A stretch of DNA of 54,668 bases from Acidimicrobiaceae bacterium (GTDB lineage Bacteria > Actinomycetota > Acidimicrobiia > Acidimicrobiales > RAAP-2). The position numbers and the translations under genes were made by a program. The DNA is taken from contig PKXJ01000004.1 in assembly GCA_003132305.1 (NCBI GenBank), forward strand, positions 32,129 to 86,796. Reading direction: 5' to 3'. Of the stretch, positions 16,895 through 25,848 are shown in pieces. How positions within the stretch are numbered: position 1 is the stretch's first letter; each line of letters starts with the position of its first letter. Below the pieces are notes generated by a model. It worked only from the letters and a program-made list of their open reading frames with translations, was not told where the DNA came from and did not search any database.

Positions 16895-18568
16895 TCACAG
16901 CCAAGTCACGACGCCCCGAACGACGCCGCCGTTGCGGATGGTAGAAACGCCCGTGCAGACCGGCCGTGCAGGGATCGGAATGAAGAAGGCAGATGGTGGT
17001 GCGAATCGAACGCTGATTGCGTGCATCGTCACCGGAGCGCAGTACGACCGCACGTTGCCGACGTCGGCGTCACTCTCGAAAACAATGCTGGCCTCTCCAC
17101 CGTGTGCCTTGAGTACTACGAAGCCTCCTCGTCCAGTGACGCCTTCGGGATAGGCCAATTGTCCCGTGGAGAGTCGCTTCGGACCCGAGACCGACTCAAC
17201 GTTGGGAATGCCATTGAGATAGCAGGCCGTCGCGCCATCGTTGGTGAAGACGACCGGGTAGTCAAGGGTGGTGCCGGGGATGCCGGTCATCGTTCGACGG
17301 CGACGTACCTGGGTGCCGCTCTTCGAGGTGCAGATCGAAAGGCCCCGGTAACTCCCCGCCGGAAGTGGGGGAAGCTCCGTCCAGCTCGTGCCGTTCGTCG
17401 TTCGATACAGCGGGCCGTTCTGTACCCCGAAGACCGCTCCGGTCGCGGCGAAGGTGGACAGATACTCCGGGGCGCCGCCGTACCAGCTTGTTGCAATCTT
17501 CGTCATGGCCCAGTGCGCGCCCGCGTCAGTGCTGTACTCGAGACCCCCGGCCGCGCCTCCTAGCGCGCCGTAGAGCGTCGACGCTTGGTTGTTGAAGTAC
17601 AACGTGTTCGATACGTCGCGGATGCGGCCCACGTCGTCTCCCTGTTGGCTCGCGTGGGCGACGAGTGACCACGATCCCCCACGGTTGCTCGACGTCCAGA
17701 GCTTGCTGGTGCCTTGGGTCATGCCGCCGTCCATGAAGCAGTACAGGAGCCAGCGACTCGGAATCGCCGTGAGTAGCTGGTCGACCATCATTCCTTGGCA
17801 GGGATCGCTGAGGAGGCGCCATTTCGCACCGGCGTCCGTGGTGAAGAGTAGCGACGAGTGCTGACCTTCGTTACCACCCTCGGAGACCACGACCGATGAC
17901 GGCGAGACCGTGGCGAGTGCCGTGGCGGCGCGCCACTTGCCCGCGGGACCGGCGGCGGGGATTGCTACTGTCCGTATCGGTGTCGTCGTTCCGACGCGAA
18001 ACTGCGAGAGGAAGCTCGGACATTTCGCGGGACCATAGATCGGAGCTGGACTCTTGCATTCGTCGCTCACGACGGACATCGTCGTGCCACTAATCACGTA
18101 GGTTGGCCAGATCCCTGGTGCTAGGACCTTGAACCAGGTTGTACCACCGACGTCCGTCACGTAGAGCGGACCGTTTTGCATCGACGCGTAGCCCACCTTC
18201 GCGCTGACGAAATGGATGGCGGGTTCGTTGCCCGCTCCGTAGGGACCCACGAACGACGGAAGGGGTAGAACACCACGAACCGTCCACGAGTTGCCGAGGT
18301 CGGTAGTTCGAACCAGGTAAAACCGTCCCCGGCCCGCGTTGGCGGGCGCCGCAACCGCGAATCCCAGCGACGACGACAGCATGTCGACAGTTTCGATCTG
18401 GGTACCCGTGCCCAGGGTGGTGTCGGTGAGCGGTGCACCGAGCTGAACGTGCGTCGACGGCTTCGTCACGCTGGCGGCAGCCGTCACGCTTCCTTCAATC
18501 AGAACGGTGGACGTCGTGGCGAGCACCGTTCCCATCGCGAGGGCAACAATGAACCGGTTTCGCCTCAC
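16895..18568 (-). CDS. Secreted Asp-box (BNR) repeat protein with C-terminal DUF4232-like domain
   Basis: GTG 18568 gives MRRNRFIVALAMGTVLATTS, a good signal peptide ending near AAASV; the frame upstream to 18631 does not add a better start. The 557-residue exported protein has at least six Asp-box turns of form (S/T)xDxGxxW: TTDLGNSW, TDVGGTTW, TTDAGAKW, SSNRGGSW, STDAGAHW and TTNGTSW. These make a beta-propeller like sialidases or Ycf48. The last 150 residues (VVFTNDGATACYLNGIPNVE and beyond) match the DUF4232 pattern of actinobacterial lipoproteins and cell-wall proteins. No catalytic residues are evident, so a binding role is likely. It is divergent from the MetE-like gene. Confidence 0.8.
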   Translation of the reverse strand: MRRNRFIVALAMGTVLATTSTVLIEGSVTAAASVTKPSTHVQLGAPLTDTTLGTGTQIETVDMLSSSLGFAVAAPANAGRGRFYLVRTTDLGNSWTVRGVLPLPSFVGPYGAGNEPAIHFVSAKVGYASMQNGPLYVTDVGGTTWFKVLAPGIWPTYVISGTTMSVVSDECKSPAPIYGPAKCPSFLSQFRVGTTTPIRTVAIPAAGPAGKWRAATALATVSPSSVVVSEGGNEGQHSSLLFTTDAGAKWRLLSDPCQGMMVDQLLTAIPSRWLLYCFMDGGMTQGTSKLWTSSNRGGSWSLVAHASQQGDDVGRIRDVSNTLYFNNQASTLYGALGGAAGGLEYSTDAGAHWAMTKIATSWYGGAPEYLSTFAATGAVFGVQNGPLYRTTNGTSWTELPPLPAGSYRGLSICTSKSGTQVRRRRTMTGIPGTTLDYPVVFTNDGATACYLNGIPNVESVSGPKRLSTGQLAYPEGVTGRGGFVVLKAHGGEASIVFESDADVGNVRSYCAPVTMHAISVRFAPPSAFFIPIPARPVCTGVSTIRNGGVVRGVVTWL

Positions 18569-18668
18569 GGCCTGAAGCCTAGAACTCTCCAACTGACGAT
18601 CAACCAGGTGAATGTCTTCGTCGCAGCGCAACGCGGCTGGCGTTGAGGGCCTTGTACTCGGAACTGAT

Positions 18669-18692
18669 CACTGAGCCACTGAGCCACTGAGG
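18669..18692. repeat. Three tandem 8-base repeats
   Basis: CACTGAGC, CACTGAGC and CACTGAGG lie in the divergent region between the Asp-box gene and the MetE-like gene. The repeated GCCACTG is reminiscent of a cobalamin riboswitch element, but no other part of that riboswitch is present. Confidence 0.5.
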
Positions 18693-18816
18693 CTGAGATT
18701 TGTAACGATCTCGGGGCCCGAAACGAATCGTGGCGACCGAAATCGTCTTGATCAATCGATCGGGCAGATTCGACGCTCAACGTTCGCGCGACGCGAGAGA
18801 GTGTACTGTCGTGGTC

Positions 18817-19935
18817 GTGAGCCAGCGATTATCGCCACCGTTTCGTGCCGACCACGTCGGCAGTCTTCTTCGCCCGCCGGAGTTGCTCAAGGCGCGGGGC
18901 GCTTTCGCCGACGGTCAAATCAGTGCCGACGCTCTGAGAGAGACCGAAGACCGCGCCATTCGCGACGTCGTCGCTCTACAGGAAGAACTCGGACTACAAG
19001 CCGCCACCGACGGGGAGTTTCGCCGTACCTCGTGGCACATGGACTTCATCTACCAACTCGGAGGGATCACCGGTACCGACGAGCAACTGCAGGTGGCCTT
19101 TAAGAACAATGAGGGCACGACGTCGTTCACGTCGGCGGCGTTGAAAGTTAACGACCGTGTCCACGTCAACGAGACGATCTTCGCCGACGCCTTTACCTTT
19201 CTAAAGTCCAGCGTGACGACAGCCGTTCCCAAGCTCACCATCCCTTCGCCGAGCATGGTGCACTACCGCGGAGGCGCGGCCGCCATCGACCCCGCGGTCT
19301 ACCCCGACGTGGAAGAGTTCTGGAGCGACCTGAGCGCCGCCTACGCCGAGGAGATCCGCCGCCTCGGCGAGTTGGGTTGCACCTATCTCCAACTCGACGA
19401 CACGTCACTCGCCTATCTCAACGACCCGGCGCAGCGCCAGATGATCGCCGCGCGCGGTGACGACGCCGAAAACCAACACCTGCGCTACATCAAGCAACTG
19501 AACGCCGCACTGGCGTCACGACCAGAGGGCATGTCGGTCACCACGCACTCGTGCCGAGGTAACTTCCAGTCCTACTGGGCGGCCGAGGGCGGCTACGACT
19601 TCGTGGCCGAGGCCCTCTTCGGTGAGCTGGACGTCGACGGGTTCTTCCTCGAATACGATGACGACCGTTCCGGAGGCTTCGAGCCACTGCGCTTCGTGCC
19701 CAAGGGCAAGATGGTCGTTCTCGGGCTCGTCACCACCAAGCGGGGTCTCCTCGAGTCGAAGGACCAGCTCAAGCGACGTATCGAAGAAGCCAGTCAGTAC
19801 GTGCCGCTCGATCAACTTTGCCTTTCGCCTCAGTGCGGGTTTTCTTCGACGGTGGAAGGCAATAGTCTCAGTTTCGACGAGGAGGTCGCCAAACTGCGCC
19901 TCGTGGTGGAGACGGCCCACGAAGTCTGGGGCTGA
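18817..19935 (+). CDS. MetE-like (cobalamin-independent methionine synthase C-terminal family) protein
   Basis: The 372-residue single-barrel homologue of the catalytic half of MetE starts FRADHVGSLLRPPELL. It carries THSCRGNFQSYW and LSPQCGFSSTVEG, which hold the His and Cys residues expected to bind the catalytic zinc. LQLDDTSLAYL gives an acidic substrate contact. Such short proteins lack the N-terminal MetE barrel and are usually annotated as 5-methyltetrahydropteroyltriglutamate-homocysteine methyltransferase, but the true methyl donor is often unproven. Start GTG 18817 (or GTG 18811) is chosen because homology begins there. It is monocistronic. Confidence 0.82.
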   Translation: MSQRLSPPFRADHVGSLLRPPELLKARGAFADGQISADALRETEDRAIRDVVALQEELGLQAATDGEFRRTSWHMDFIYQLGGITGTDEQLQVAFKNNEGTTSFTSAALKVNDRVHVNETIFADAFTFLKSSVTTAVPKLTIPSPSMVHYRGGAAAIDPAVYPDVEEFWSDLSAAYAEEIRRLGELGCTYLQLDDTSLAYLNDPAQRQMIAARGDDAENQHLRYIKQLNAALASRPEGMSVTTHSCRGNFQSYWAAEGGYDFVAEALFGELDVDGFFLEYDDDRSGGFEPLRFVPKGKMVVLGLVTTKRGLLESKDQLKRRIEEASQYVPLDQLCLSPQCGFSSTVEGNSLSFDEEVAKLRLVVETAHEVWG

Positions 19936-20030
19936 CGAACCCGACCACCCCGCTGGAGCGACTCGTCGAAGCGACGAAGAGAATATTCTCCATGCCCCGG
20001 TCGATTGGACGTTTGACGCGACGCGCGAGA

Positions 20031-21023
20031 CTACGTGCGTCGCACGGCCCCGAAGCGCTCCAGCAGCGCTTGGCGGATCGCCGGTCGGCTCCCGAAGGTG
20101 AGCAGTAGCGCAGCCTCTCGCGTGGAGCGCTCGGCGACGTCACCATCTAACACCGACGAACTTCCCCTCTGCACCGAGAGTGCGTGCGCGGCTCTTACCG
20201 CGAGTTCGCAGGCGCGAGCCCGAGCGCGAGGCATCGCCTCGGCGTCGGCGGTGTCCAATTCGTCGCGACAACTAAGAAGCTCGTCATCCAACGCCGTGGG
20301 TCCGAGCCGATCGCAGCACCGACGTGACAAACCGAGTGCCAAAGATCCGTTGACGCGGAGCCCTTCGGGACGTTCGCGTGTCGGGTCGAAGGGAACCTGG
20401 CCAATCATGTGGTCGTCTTCTACGAACAGTGATTCAAAAGCCAAACTGACGGTGACACTGGCGTTCAGAGCCGAAAGTCGGCAACGAGAGACGACTAAAC
20501 CGGGTTGGTCCTTCGCGGGAACGAGCAGGTTGACGACGGTGTCGTCGGGCCCGCGCGCAGCGACAAAGAGCGTGTCGATGAGTCCCCATCCACTGACCCA
20601 GGGCGCGTCGCCACGGAGCGACCACCCGTTCGCGCTCGGCGTTGCTCTCAATCTGGCGGGACCCGGTAGAAGTCCGCCGAGAGCGACGCCTCCCCTGATC
20701 TCCCCTCTCACGACGCTCGACAACTGGGCGCGCAATGACGGCGGCGCTTCGGGGTCGAGCACCGCCGCGAGTATCCGGAAGTGTTGGATCCATACGAAGG
20801 TTGACGCCATGCACGCAGAAGCGAGTTCTTCCACGGCGCCACACATTTCAACGAAGCTAAGACCAAGGCCGCCGTCGTCGAGCGGAGCAAACGCGCCGTA
20901 CAGCCCGACGCCGGCGAGTGCGTCCAGGTGATCGACGGGGATGGACTCCGCCTTATCCACCTCGGAGGCGTCGTTGGCGAAAAGTTCGACGACACTCGCT
21001 AACTTCGTGGCGAACTCGCTCAA
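20031..21023 (-). CDS. Acyl-CoA dehydrogenase family protein
   Basis: The 330-residue protein has the N-terminal helical domain (DHLDALAGVGLYGAFAPLDDGGLGLSFVEM), the middle beta domain (DAPWVSGWGLIDTLFVAA) and a C-terminal helical part. It is shorter than the usual 380 residues, and the C-terminal FAD/CoA motif DGxxEV is not recognisable, so activity or substrate may differ. The TTG start (21023) is inferred because no ATG or GTG lies closer to the conserved N-terminus. It ends the leftward run that also holds the quinone reductase, FGGY kinase and PLP enzyme. Confidence 0.75.
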   Translation of the reverse strand: MSEFATKLASVVELFANDASEVDKAESIPVDHLDALAGVGLYGAFAPLDDGGLGLSFVEMCGAVEELASACMASTFVWIQHFRILAAVLDPEAPPSLRAQLSSVVRGEIRGGVALGGLLPGPARLRATPSANGWSLRGDAPWVSGWGLIDTLFVAARGPDDTVVNLLVPAKDQPGLVVSRCRLSALNASVTVSLAFESLFVEDDHMIGQVPFDPTRERPEGLRVNGSLALGLSRRCCDRLGPTALDDELLSCRDELDTADAEAMPRARARACELAVRAAHALSVQRGSSSVLDGDVAERSTREAALLLTFGSRPAIRQALLERFGAVRRT

Positions 21024-21176
21024 CGAACGTACCGGACACTTTCGAAGAGACCAGCGTCAAGTTCCTCAACAATGCTCCCGACACCGAGAACACCAAGCGC
21101 GACTGGCTCAACGGTCTTCTCCGAACTCGTCGTGGATCGCATCGCTTGAATAGTCCGTGTCACGGGACACGAAGCG

Positions 21177-22127
21177 TCAAGGGACCAGGACGATCTTGCC
21201 GTGCGTGTGTCCCCTCGCAAGTTCACGGTGGGCCTCAGCCGCTTCCGCCAATGGGAAGGTGGCCGCCACGATCACGCGAAGCGCGCCGGCTTCAGCTCGG
21301 CGAACTAGTTCCAGGCGCGCCGCCGCTCGTATCTCCGTGCCCGGATCGGCGCCGGGACCACCGCCAATCGCCTGGATGCCCAGTTGGGCGGCCCGTCCAA
21401 AGGCGACGATGGTGACGACGCGACGGCGGTCCGCGACGAGCGCCACCGAAACGTCGCTGGCTTCGTCCGTCCCGATCAGATCGATGGCGGCGTCCACACC
21501 GTCGGGCGCGAGGGCGCGGATCCGCTCGAGCAGTCCCTCTCCGTAGAGGACAGGTTCGGCGCCAAAGCTTCGCAGCAGGTCGTGCTGTGCCGACGCGGCC
21601 GTGGCGATGACGCGGGCGCCGTCCGCGACGGCGAGCTGCACCGCCATGAGCCCTACGCCACCGGCGGCGCCGTGCACGACGACAGTGGCGCCGGCGGACA
21701 CGCCGGTTGCGCGGAGCGCGTGGACCGCGGTCGTTCCCGTCAGCATCAAGCCACTCGCCTCCTCGAAGGTCAGCGCTGAGGGCTTTGCGAGCACCTCCTT
21801 CGCCGACGCGAGAATTGCGCTGGCGTAGGCCCCCGACGCGTGAAACACAATGACTTCGTCGCCGGGCCGGATTGGACCGCTGGGGCCCTCGGCGTCACCC
21901 CCGACGCTACGGACGACGCCCGCCGCCTCGAGGCCGAGGCGTAGCGGAAGTTTGGATGGATCATCTCCGTACGTTCCGCTGTAGAGCTTGTAGTCAACCG
22001 GATTCGTGCCCGCGGCGCGAACGTCGACCAACACCTGGCCGGGTTCGGGTTCACCCACACTCGATTCGATGATCGAGAGGACTTCAGGTCCTCCGTAAGC
22101 GGTCGCGACGACGGCGGTAATTTCCAT
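21177..22127 (-). CDS. NADP-dependent quinone oxidoreductase-like (zinc-free MDR) protein
   Basis: The 316-residue medium-chain dehydrogenase/reductase has a GroES-like domain (AAGTNPVDYKLYSG, LGLEAAGVV) and a Rossmann domain with VHGAAGGVGLMAVQLA (GAAGGVG at 153-159). The zinc ligands of true alcohol dehydrogenases are missing, which points to the quinone oxidoreductase or enoyl reductase branch using NADPH. ATG 22127 gives MEITAVVATAYGGPEVL, the family start; the upstream frame to 22208 does not. It ends EAHRELARGHTHGKIVLVP, the standard C-terminus. Confidence 0.87.
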   Translation of the reverse strand: MEITAVVATAYGGPEVLSIIESSVGEPEPGQVLVDVRAAGTNPVDYKLYSGTYGDDPSKLPLRLGLEAAGVVRSVGGDAEGPSGPIRPGDEVIVFHASGAYASAILASAKEVLAKPSALTFEEASGLMLTGTTAVHALRATGVSAGATVVVHGAAGGVGLMAVQLAVADGARVIATAASAQHDLLRSFGAEPVLYGEGLLERIRALAPDGVDAAIDLIGTDEASDVSVALVADRRRVVTIVAFGRAAQLGIQAIGGGPGADPGTEIRAAARLELVRRAEAGALRVIVAATFPLAEAAEAHRELARGHTHGKIVLVP

Positions 22128-22318
22128 GTGGCGGACTTTATAGGCTTCGAGCCGATGCCCTATCGCTCGCGCAAGAATACCCGTCGCCGATCCCGAAAGA
22201 GACGCCATTCAAGGTCTCACCGGACGCCGCGTGCGCGGATCGCCGGTGATACGTCGCCGTGATCGTTGACGAAATTCTAGAAAAGCTGTGCAAGGCGTCT
22301 TTCGGAAGCGACCCGCGT

Positions 22319-23872
22319 CTAGTGGCCCTTAGTGGGATGGCGACGGGACCACTTCTTGTCGCGGGAGTAAAGACTCGGTAGTTGATCTGCCCTCTCGCGG
22401 TACAAGTTCGCGACACTCGAAGAGGGATGGAAGGCCACTCCGAGTTCCTTTGAGGTGACGTCATCCAAACGACCATTCTTGAGTGCGACGGCAGCGAGCA
22501 GTGCGGCGCCACGCATCTGGCCAAGCAAGGGCTGCGGTACCTGCTCGATCTCGCGACCCAAGGTGTCGGCGTAAATCTGACACCAGAGCTCGGACTGGGC
22601 GCCGCCGCCCAAGAGTCGAATCGGTGAAAGTGGTCGGCCCGCGAACTTCTCAACGTACTTGAGTAACCACGCGCTGTTTGCGGCAACCCCTTCCATGACG
22701 GCGCGTATGAGATCAGCGCTTGAAGTCGTCACCGAGAGATTGGTAAATCCTGCGCGGAGGTGCTTGTTATCGACGGGCGACCGTTCTCCCGTTAACCAGG
22801 GAGTGAAGATGACACCATTCGCTCCCGCAGGTGACGTGGCGGCAAGGGTCGTCATCTGCTCGAAAGTCATGATGGTGCCCGTCCCCGCGAGGACGCCTTG
22901 GAACCATTCGAGCGCCTTGGCACCCGTCTCTTGGTTGTCGATGATGACGTAGGAATCATTCGACAGTCCGGGAACCGACGCGATCGAGTGATTGATGTCG
23001 GTTTTCTTCTTCGGCACCGGACAACTGATCCACGACGTCGTGGAGAGCGCGAGGTGAGCTTCGTAGAGGCTGGTCCCACCCGACCCGATGGCGGCCGCGT
23101 GAAGGTCGGGAACTCCCGTGACGACGACGGTGTCGTGCGCCAGGCCCAACGCTGCAGCGACGCTCGGCGTCACCGTGCCCACGATCGAGCCGAAGGGCAC
23201 CAGCGGCGGGAGAAACTCGACGTCGAGGCCGACCGTCTTAAGGAGTTGTTGGTCGTAGTCGTAGTGGGAGAGGTTTCGATTGTCCGTCAGCCACATCGCG
23301 AGTCGAGAAGCGTGCGTCGCCGACGCCACGCCCGTGAAGCGCATGGTCAGATAGTCAACCGGCTCCATGAACCAACGAGTTTTCGCCACGACGTCCGGCT
23401 CGTCGTGCATCAGATACAACATCTGACCGATCGGGTCGGCACCCGCCGTCGAAGGAGCACCGCCGGTCTTTCGAACGAAGTGCAGTACCTTTCGCGCGTT
23501 GTAGCCCTGGAACCTCCCGCCAACGGCTTCGCGCGAGTAGCGACCACCTCGGGTGTCGAGCCACATAAGACACGGTCCCGTCGGGACCCCGTTCGCGTCC
23601 ACCGGCACCGTCGACGCGTACTGGCCGGTGACCGCGACGGCTCTCACTCGACTGGGTGAAATGTCTGGCGTCGTGAGCAGTCGCTTCGTCGCCTCCACGA
23701 TGAGCGTCCACCACTCGACCGCGTCTTGGGTCGCTCCCCCGTCGGCGCGGTAGTGGGTCGCGACGTGATGGACCTCACTAACGAGGACTTCACCGTCGAG
23801 CGTGACGAGACCTACCTTCGGTCCGCCGGTACCGAGGTCAATGCTGAGACAAAGATCGGCCCCGACGCTCAT
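22319..23872 (-). CDS. FGGY-family carbohydrate kinase (xylulokinase-like)
   Basis: The 517-residue two-domain sugar kinase starts with the phosphate-1 motif LSIDLGTGGPKVGLV (about 8-22). It continues with WLDTRGG, the central VVVTGVPDLHAAAIGSGG, TPWLTGERSPVDN and the C-terminal adenosine motif LLGGGAQSELWCQIYADTLG. Family members phosphorylate sugars such as xylulose, glycerol or erythritol with ATP. The substrate is unknown. The ATG shares one base with the upstream stop (TAATG), so it is coupled to the PLP lyase-like gene. Together they suggest a kinase-then-lyase pathway for a sugar or amino-alcohol, which is inference. Confidence 0.88.
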   Translation of the reverse strand: MSVGADLCLSIDLGTGGPKVGLVTLDGEVLVSEVHHVATHYRADGGATQDAVEWWTLIVEATKRLLTTPDISPSRVRAVAVTGQYASTVPVDANGVPTGPCLMWLDTRGGRYSREAVGGRFQGYNARKVLHFVRKTGGAPSTAGADPIGQMLYLMHDEPDVVAKTRWFMEPVDYLTMRFTGVASATHASRLAMWLTDNRNLSHYDYDQQLLKTVGLDVEFLPPLVPFGSIVGTVTPSVAAALGLAHDTVVVTGVPDLHAAAIGSGGTSLYEAHLALSTTSWISCPVPKKKTDINHSIASVPGLSNDSYVIIDNQETGAKALEWFQGVLAGTGTIMTFEQMTTLAATSPAGANGVIFTPWLTGERSPVDNKHLRAGFTNLSVTTSSADLIRAVMEGVAANSAWLLKYVEKFAGRPLSPIRLLGGGAQSELWCQIYADTLGREIEQVPQPLLGQMRGAALLAAVALKNGRLDDVTSKELGVAFHPSSSVANLYRERADQLPSLYSRDKKWSRRHPTKGH

Positions 23873-25248
23873 TATGAAGGGATCGAGGACTGCTTGTCCA
23901 TCATGTCAGCCATGAAAAACTTGATGATGGCGTCGGACTCTTCGCTGGAGCCGCCCGCGACGCCGCCGTAGATTGCCCCCGACTTGGGCGGTTCATCCTT
24001 GTGGGTGAGGGCGTACGCAACGGCGTCGGCCAAGTCCTCTTGCCATCGTTCGACGACGCCCGGCTGGGTCTGGGGACGAGTGACGGCCATGTGCAGCGCG
24101 TTGGGGTACTGCTGTCCGTTCATGCGCCATCCGCGCGTGCGCAGGAAATCGTTCACCAAGTAGATGTCGAACTCGTCAGAGGTGAACGAAAAGAGGAAGC
24201 TCGGTTTACCCATCATGCGCAGCGACGGGTGTTCTCGAACGGCGCCCTGCATCGCGGCCGACGTGGCGAAGATCTCTTCGGCGTAGCGCCGGTAGCCCGA
24301 GCGTCCGAGGTGCACCATGGCCGCCCACGTCGCCGCCAATAATCCCCCCGAGCGTGAGCCGTCCATGCCCGGAGAGCAGTACTTCCCGCCCGACCAGTCC
24401 GTGAGATAGAAGTACTGATCGTTACGCAGCGCTCTATCGGCGAAGCACAACACGCTGGTCCCCTTCAGGGCGTAGCCGTATTTATGGGTGTCGGCGGACA
24501 TCGTCGTGACGCCGGGCACGGCGAAGTCGAAGGGTTCAATGTCGTAACCGAGTTCTCGGCCAAAGGGCAGGATGAATCCCCCGAGACAACCGTCAACGTG
24601 CAAGCCAATGTTGTGCTCGAGGGCCAGAGCACCGAGCTCGCCAATCGGATCGACGGTACCGTAGCCGTAGTTGCACGCCGAGCCCACGAGAGCGACGGTG
24701 TTGGCGTCGATGTTTGATTTCACCCACTCGAGGTCAACTTGTGTCGTCACCGGGTCCACGGGGGCGGTCTTCATTTCCAAGCCAAAGAGATGGCCGGCCT
24801 TAGCGAAGGCGGGGTGCGCCGTCTCGGGCTTGATCATGTTGGGTCGACCCCGCGTCGGGTGGTGTTCGCGATACGCCAGTACGGCGTGGGCGATCGAGCT
24901 CGAACCTCCGGACGTGACGAGTCCGACGGGCGTCGTGTCTTGGGGGCTGTTCGCCCCCAAGAGGTCGAGTGTCATGGCGATGATCTCGGCTTCAAACTTG
25001 GTCGCGCTCGGACACATGTCGCGCTGCAGCGAGTTGACGTAGGAGAACTTAGAAAACGCCAGGTTCAAGAAGTCGTAGTGATCGTGGTCGCCGCAGTACA
25101 TTGTGCCCGAGCATTGACCGCTCTCCCACACCGGATCCTCGGCCGATGACATTGCCGACAACATGGACAGCACGGTGTCCTTATCCGTTCCTTTCTCGGG
25201 GAGCGTCCGATTAATCGCGAACTGCTCCTCGTACGGGAACCCACTCAT
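23872..25248 (-). CDS. PLP-dependent group II decarboxylase/lyase, sphingosine-1-phosphate-lyase-like
   Basis: The 458-residue fold-type I PLP enzyme has VTSGGSSSIAHAVLAYRE (PLP phosphate site, 111-128), LHVDGCLGGF (Asp219 to the pyridine nitrogen) and SADTHKYGYALKGTSVL with the Schiff-base Lys256. The DTHKYGYA-KG context is characteristic of sphingosine-1-phosphate lyases and related bacterial decarboxylases. It has no membrane anchor. GAGGAG stands well before the ATG. It may cleave a phosphorylated amino-alcohol or decarboxylate an amino acid. The coupled FGGY kinase favours a phosphorylated substrate, but this is unproven. Confidence 0.85.
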   Translation of the reverse strand: MSGFPYEEQFAINRTLPEKGTDKDTVLSMLSAMSSAEDPVWESGQCSGTMYCGDHDHYDFLNLAFSKFSYVNSLQRDMCPSATKFEAEIIAMTLDLLGANSPQDTTPVGLVTSGGSSSIAHAVLAYREHHPTRGRPNMIKPETAHPAFAKAGHLFGLEMKTAPVDPVTTQVDLEWVKSNIDANTVALVGSACNYGYGTVDPIGELGALALEHNIGLHVDGCLGGFILPFGRELGYDIEPFDFAVPGVTTMSADTHKYGYALKGTSVLCFADRALRNDQYFYLTDWSGGKYCSPGMDGSRSGGLLAATWAAMVHLGRSGYRRYAEEIFATSAAMQGAVREHPSLRMMGKPSFLFSFTSDEFDIYLVNDFLRTRGWRMNGQQYPNALHMAVTRPQTQPGVVERWQEDLADAVAYALTHKDEPPKSGAIYGGVAGGSSEESDAIIKFFMADMMDKQSSIPS

Positions 25249-25331
25249 GTAACTCTCCTCATCGGTGTTTTCAAGAGCGTAAACGAGGAGTCCAGTTGTC
25301 GTGAAACCTCCTACTGCGTGCGCTCGTCGAT

Positions 25332-25565
25332 CTAGACGGAAACGATGAACTTACCTGGGGCGTGTCCCGCTCCGAGATAGCGCAGAGCGTCAGCCGCTCG
25401 TCCAGCGGGTACGTCCGGTCGATGACCGGCGCGACGCTCCCGGCTTCGATGAGCTCCCTTAGAACGAGCAGATCCGCTGGACCGATCTTCGCGAGGACCG
25501 GCACGATTCTCCGACTCACGAATCGCGACACCACCAACGCCCTCACCACTTCGACGAATGGTCCG
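25332..25565 (-). pseudogene. C-terminal remnant of a zinc-type/MDR alcohol dehydrogenase, frameshifted
   Basis: Reading leftward, one frame gives LVVSRFVSRRIVPVLAK, then LLVLRELIEAGSVAPVIDRTYPLDE. The next frame continues AADALRYLGAGHAPGKFIVSV and stops at 25332. This is the standard C-terminus of the quinone oxidoreductase/NAD(P)-dependent alcohol dehydrogenase family, broken by an apparent 1-base deletion near 25396-25399. The N-terminal two-thirds are gone and replaced by an oppositely oriented TnpB fragment. It cannot make the enzyme. Confidence 0.75.
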
Positions 25566-25751
25566 ATCCAGTCGCCACACCAGTCAGACCTGCGCCGAGT
25601 GTGGCCACGTCGAGGCGGGTAACCGGGCCAGCCAAGCGGTGTTTGGCTATCTCGGGTGTGGCCAACGGCCCCCGCCAACGTCAACGCCGCGCGCAACATC
25701 CCTCGCGCCGGTAGGGCCCGGCAGTCTTTGGCCCGCGTCGGTCCAATCTAG
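25558..25751 (+). pseudogene. C-terminal remnant of a second, different TnpB
   Basis: The frame reads SRHTSQTCAECGHVEAGNR, the first zinc-ribbon half of a TnpB, followed by SQAVFGYLGCGQ. A frameshift then leads to NVNAARNIPRAG, the RuvC III tail, and a stop at 25749-25751. It differs from the intact TnpB at 369-1796 (TCAECGHVEAGNR against TCSGCGEVRNDLD), so it is a relic of another IS200/IS605-type element, not a copy. It abuts the alcohol dehydrogenase remnant, and a past insertion there could have broken that gene. Confidence 0.7.
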
Positions 25752-25848
25752 GCCACTGCCCTATTGTTCTCACTACAGGCTTCACCGATTGAGGGCCACA
25801 GTGAGCGTCACGGCCTTTCTCTAAGGACCCTGCGAAAGAAGGTGGCAC

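Noticed and set aside
18661-18700. Repeated GCCACTG upstream of the MetE-like gene, like a cobalamin riboswitch element
   Set aside because: Only this short motif is present, in a simple 8-base repeat. The other conserved parts of the B12 riboswitch are missing.
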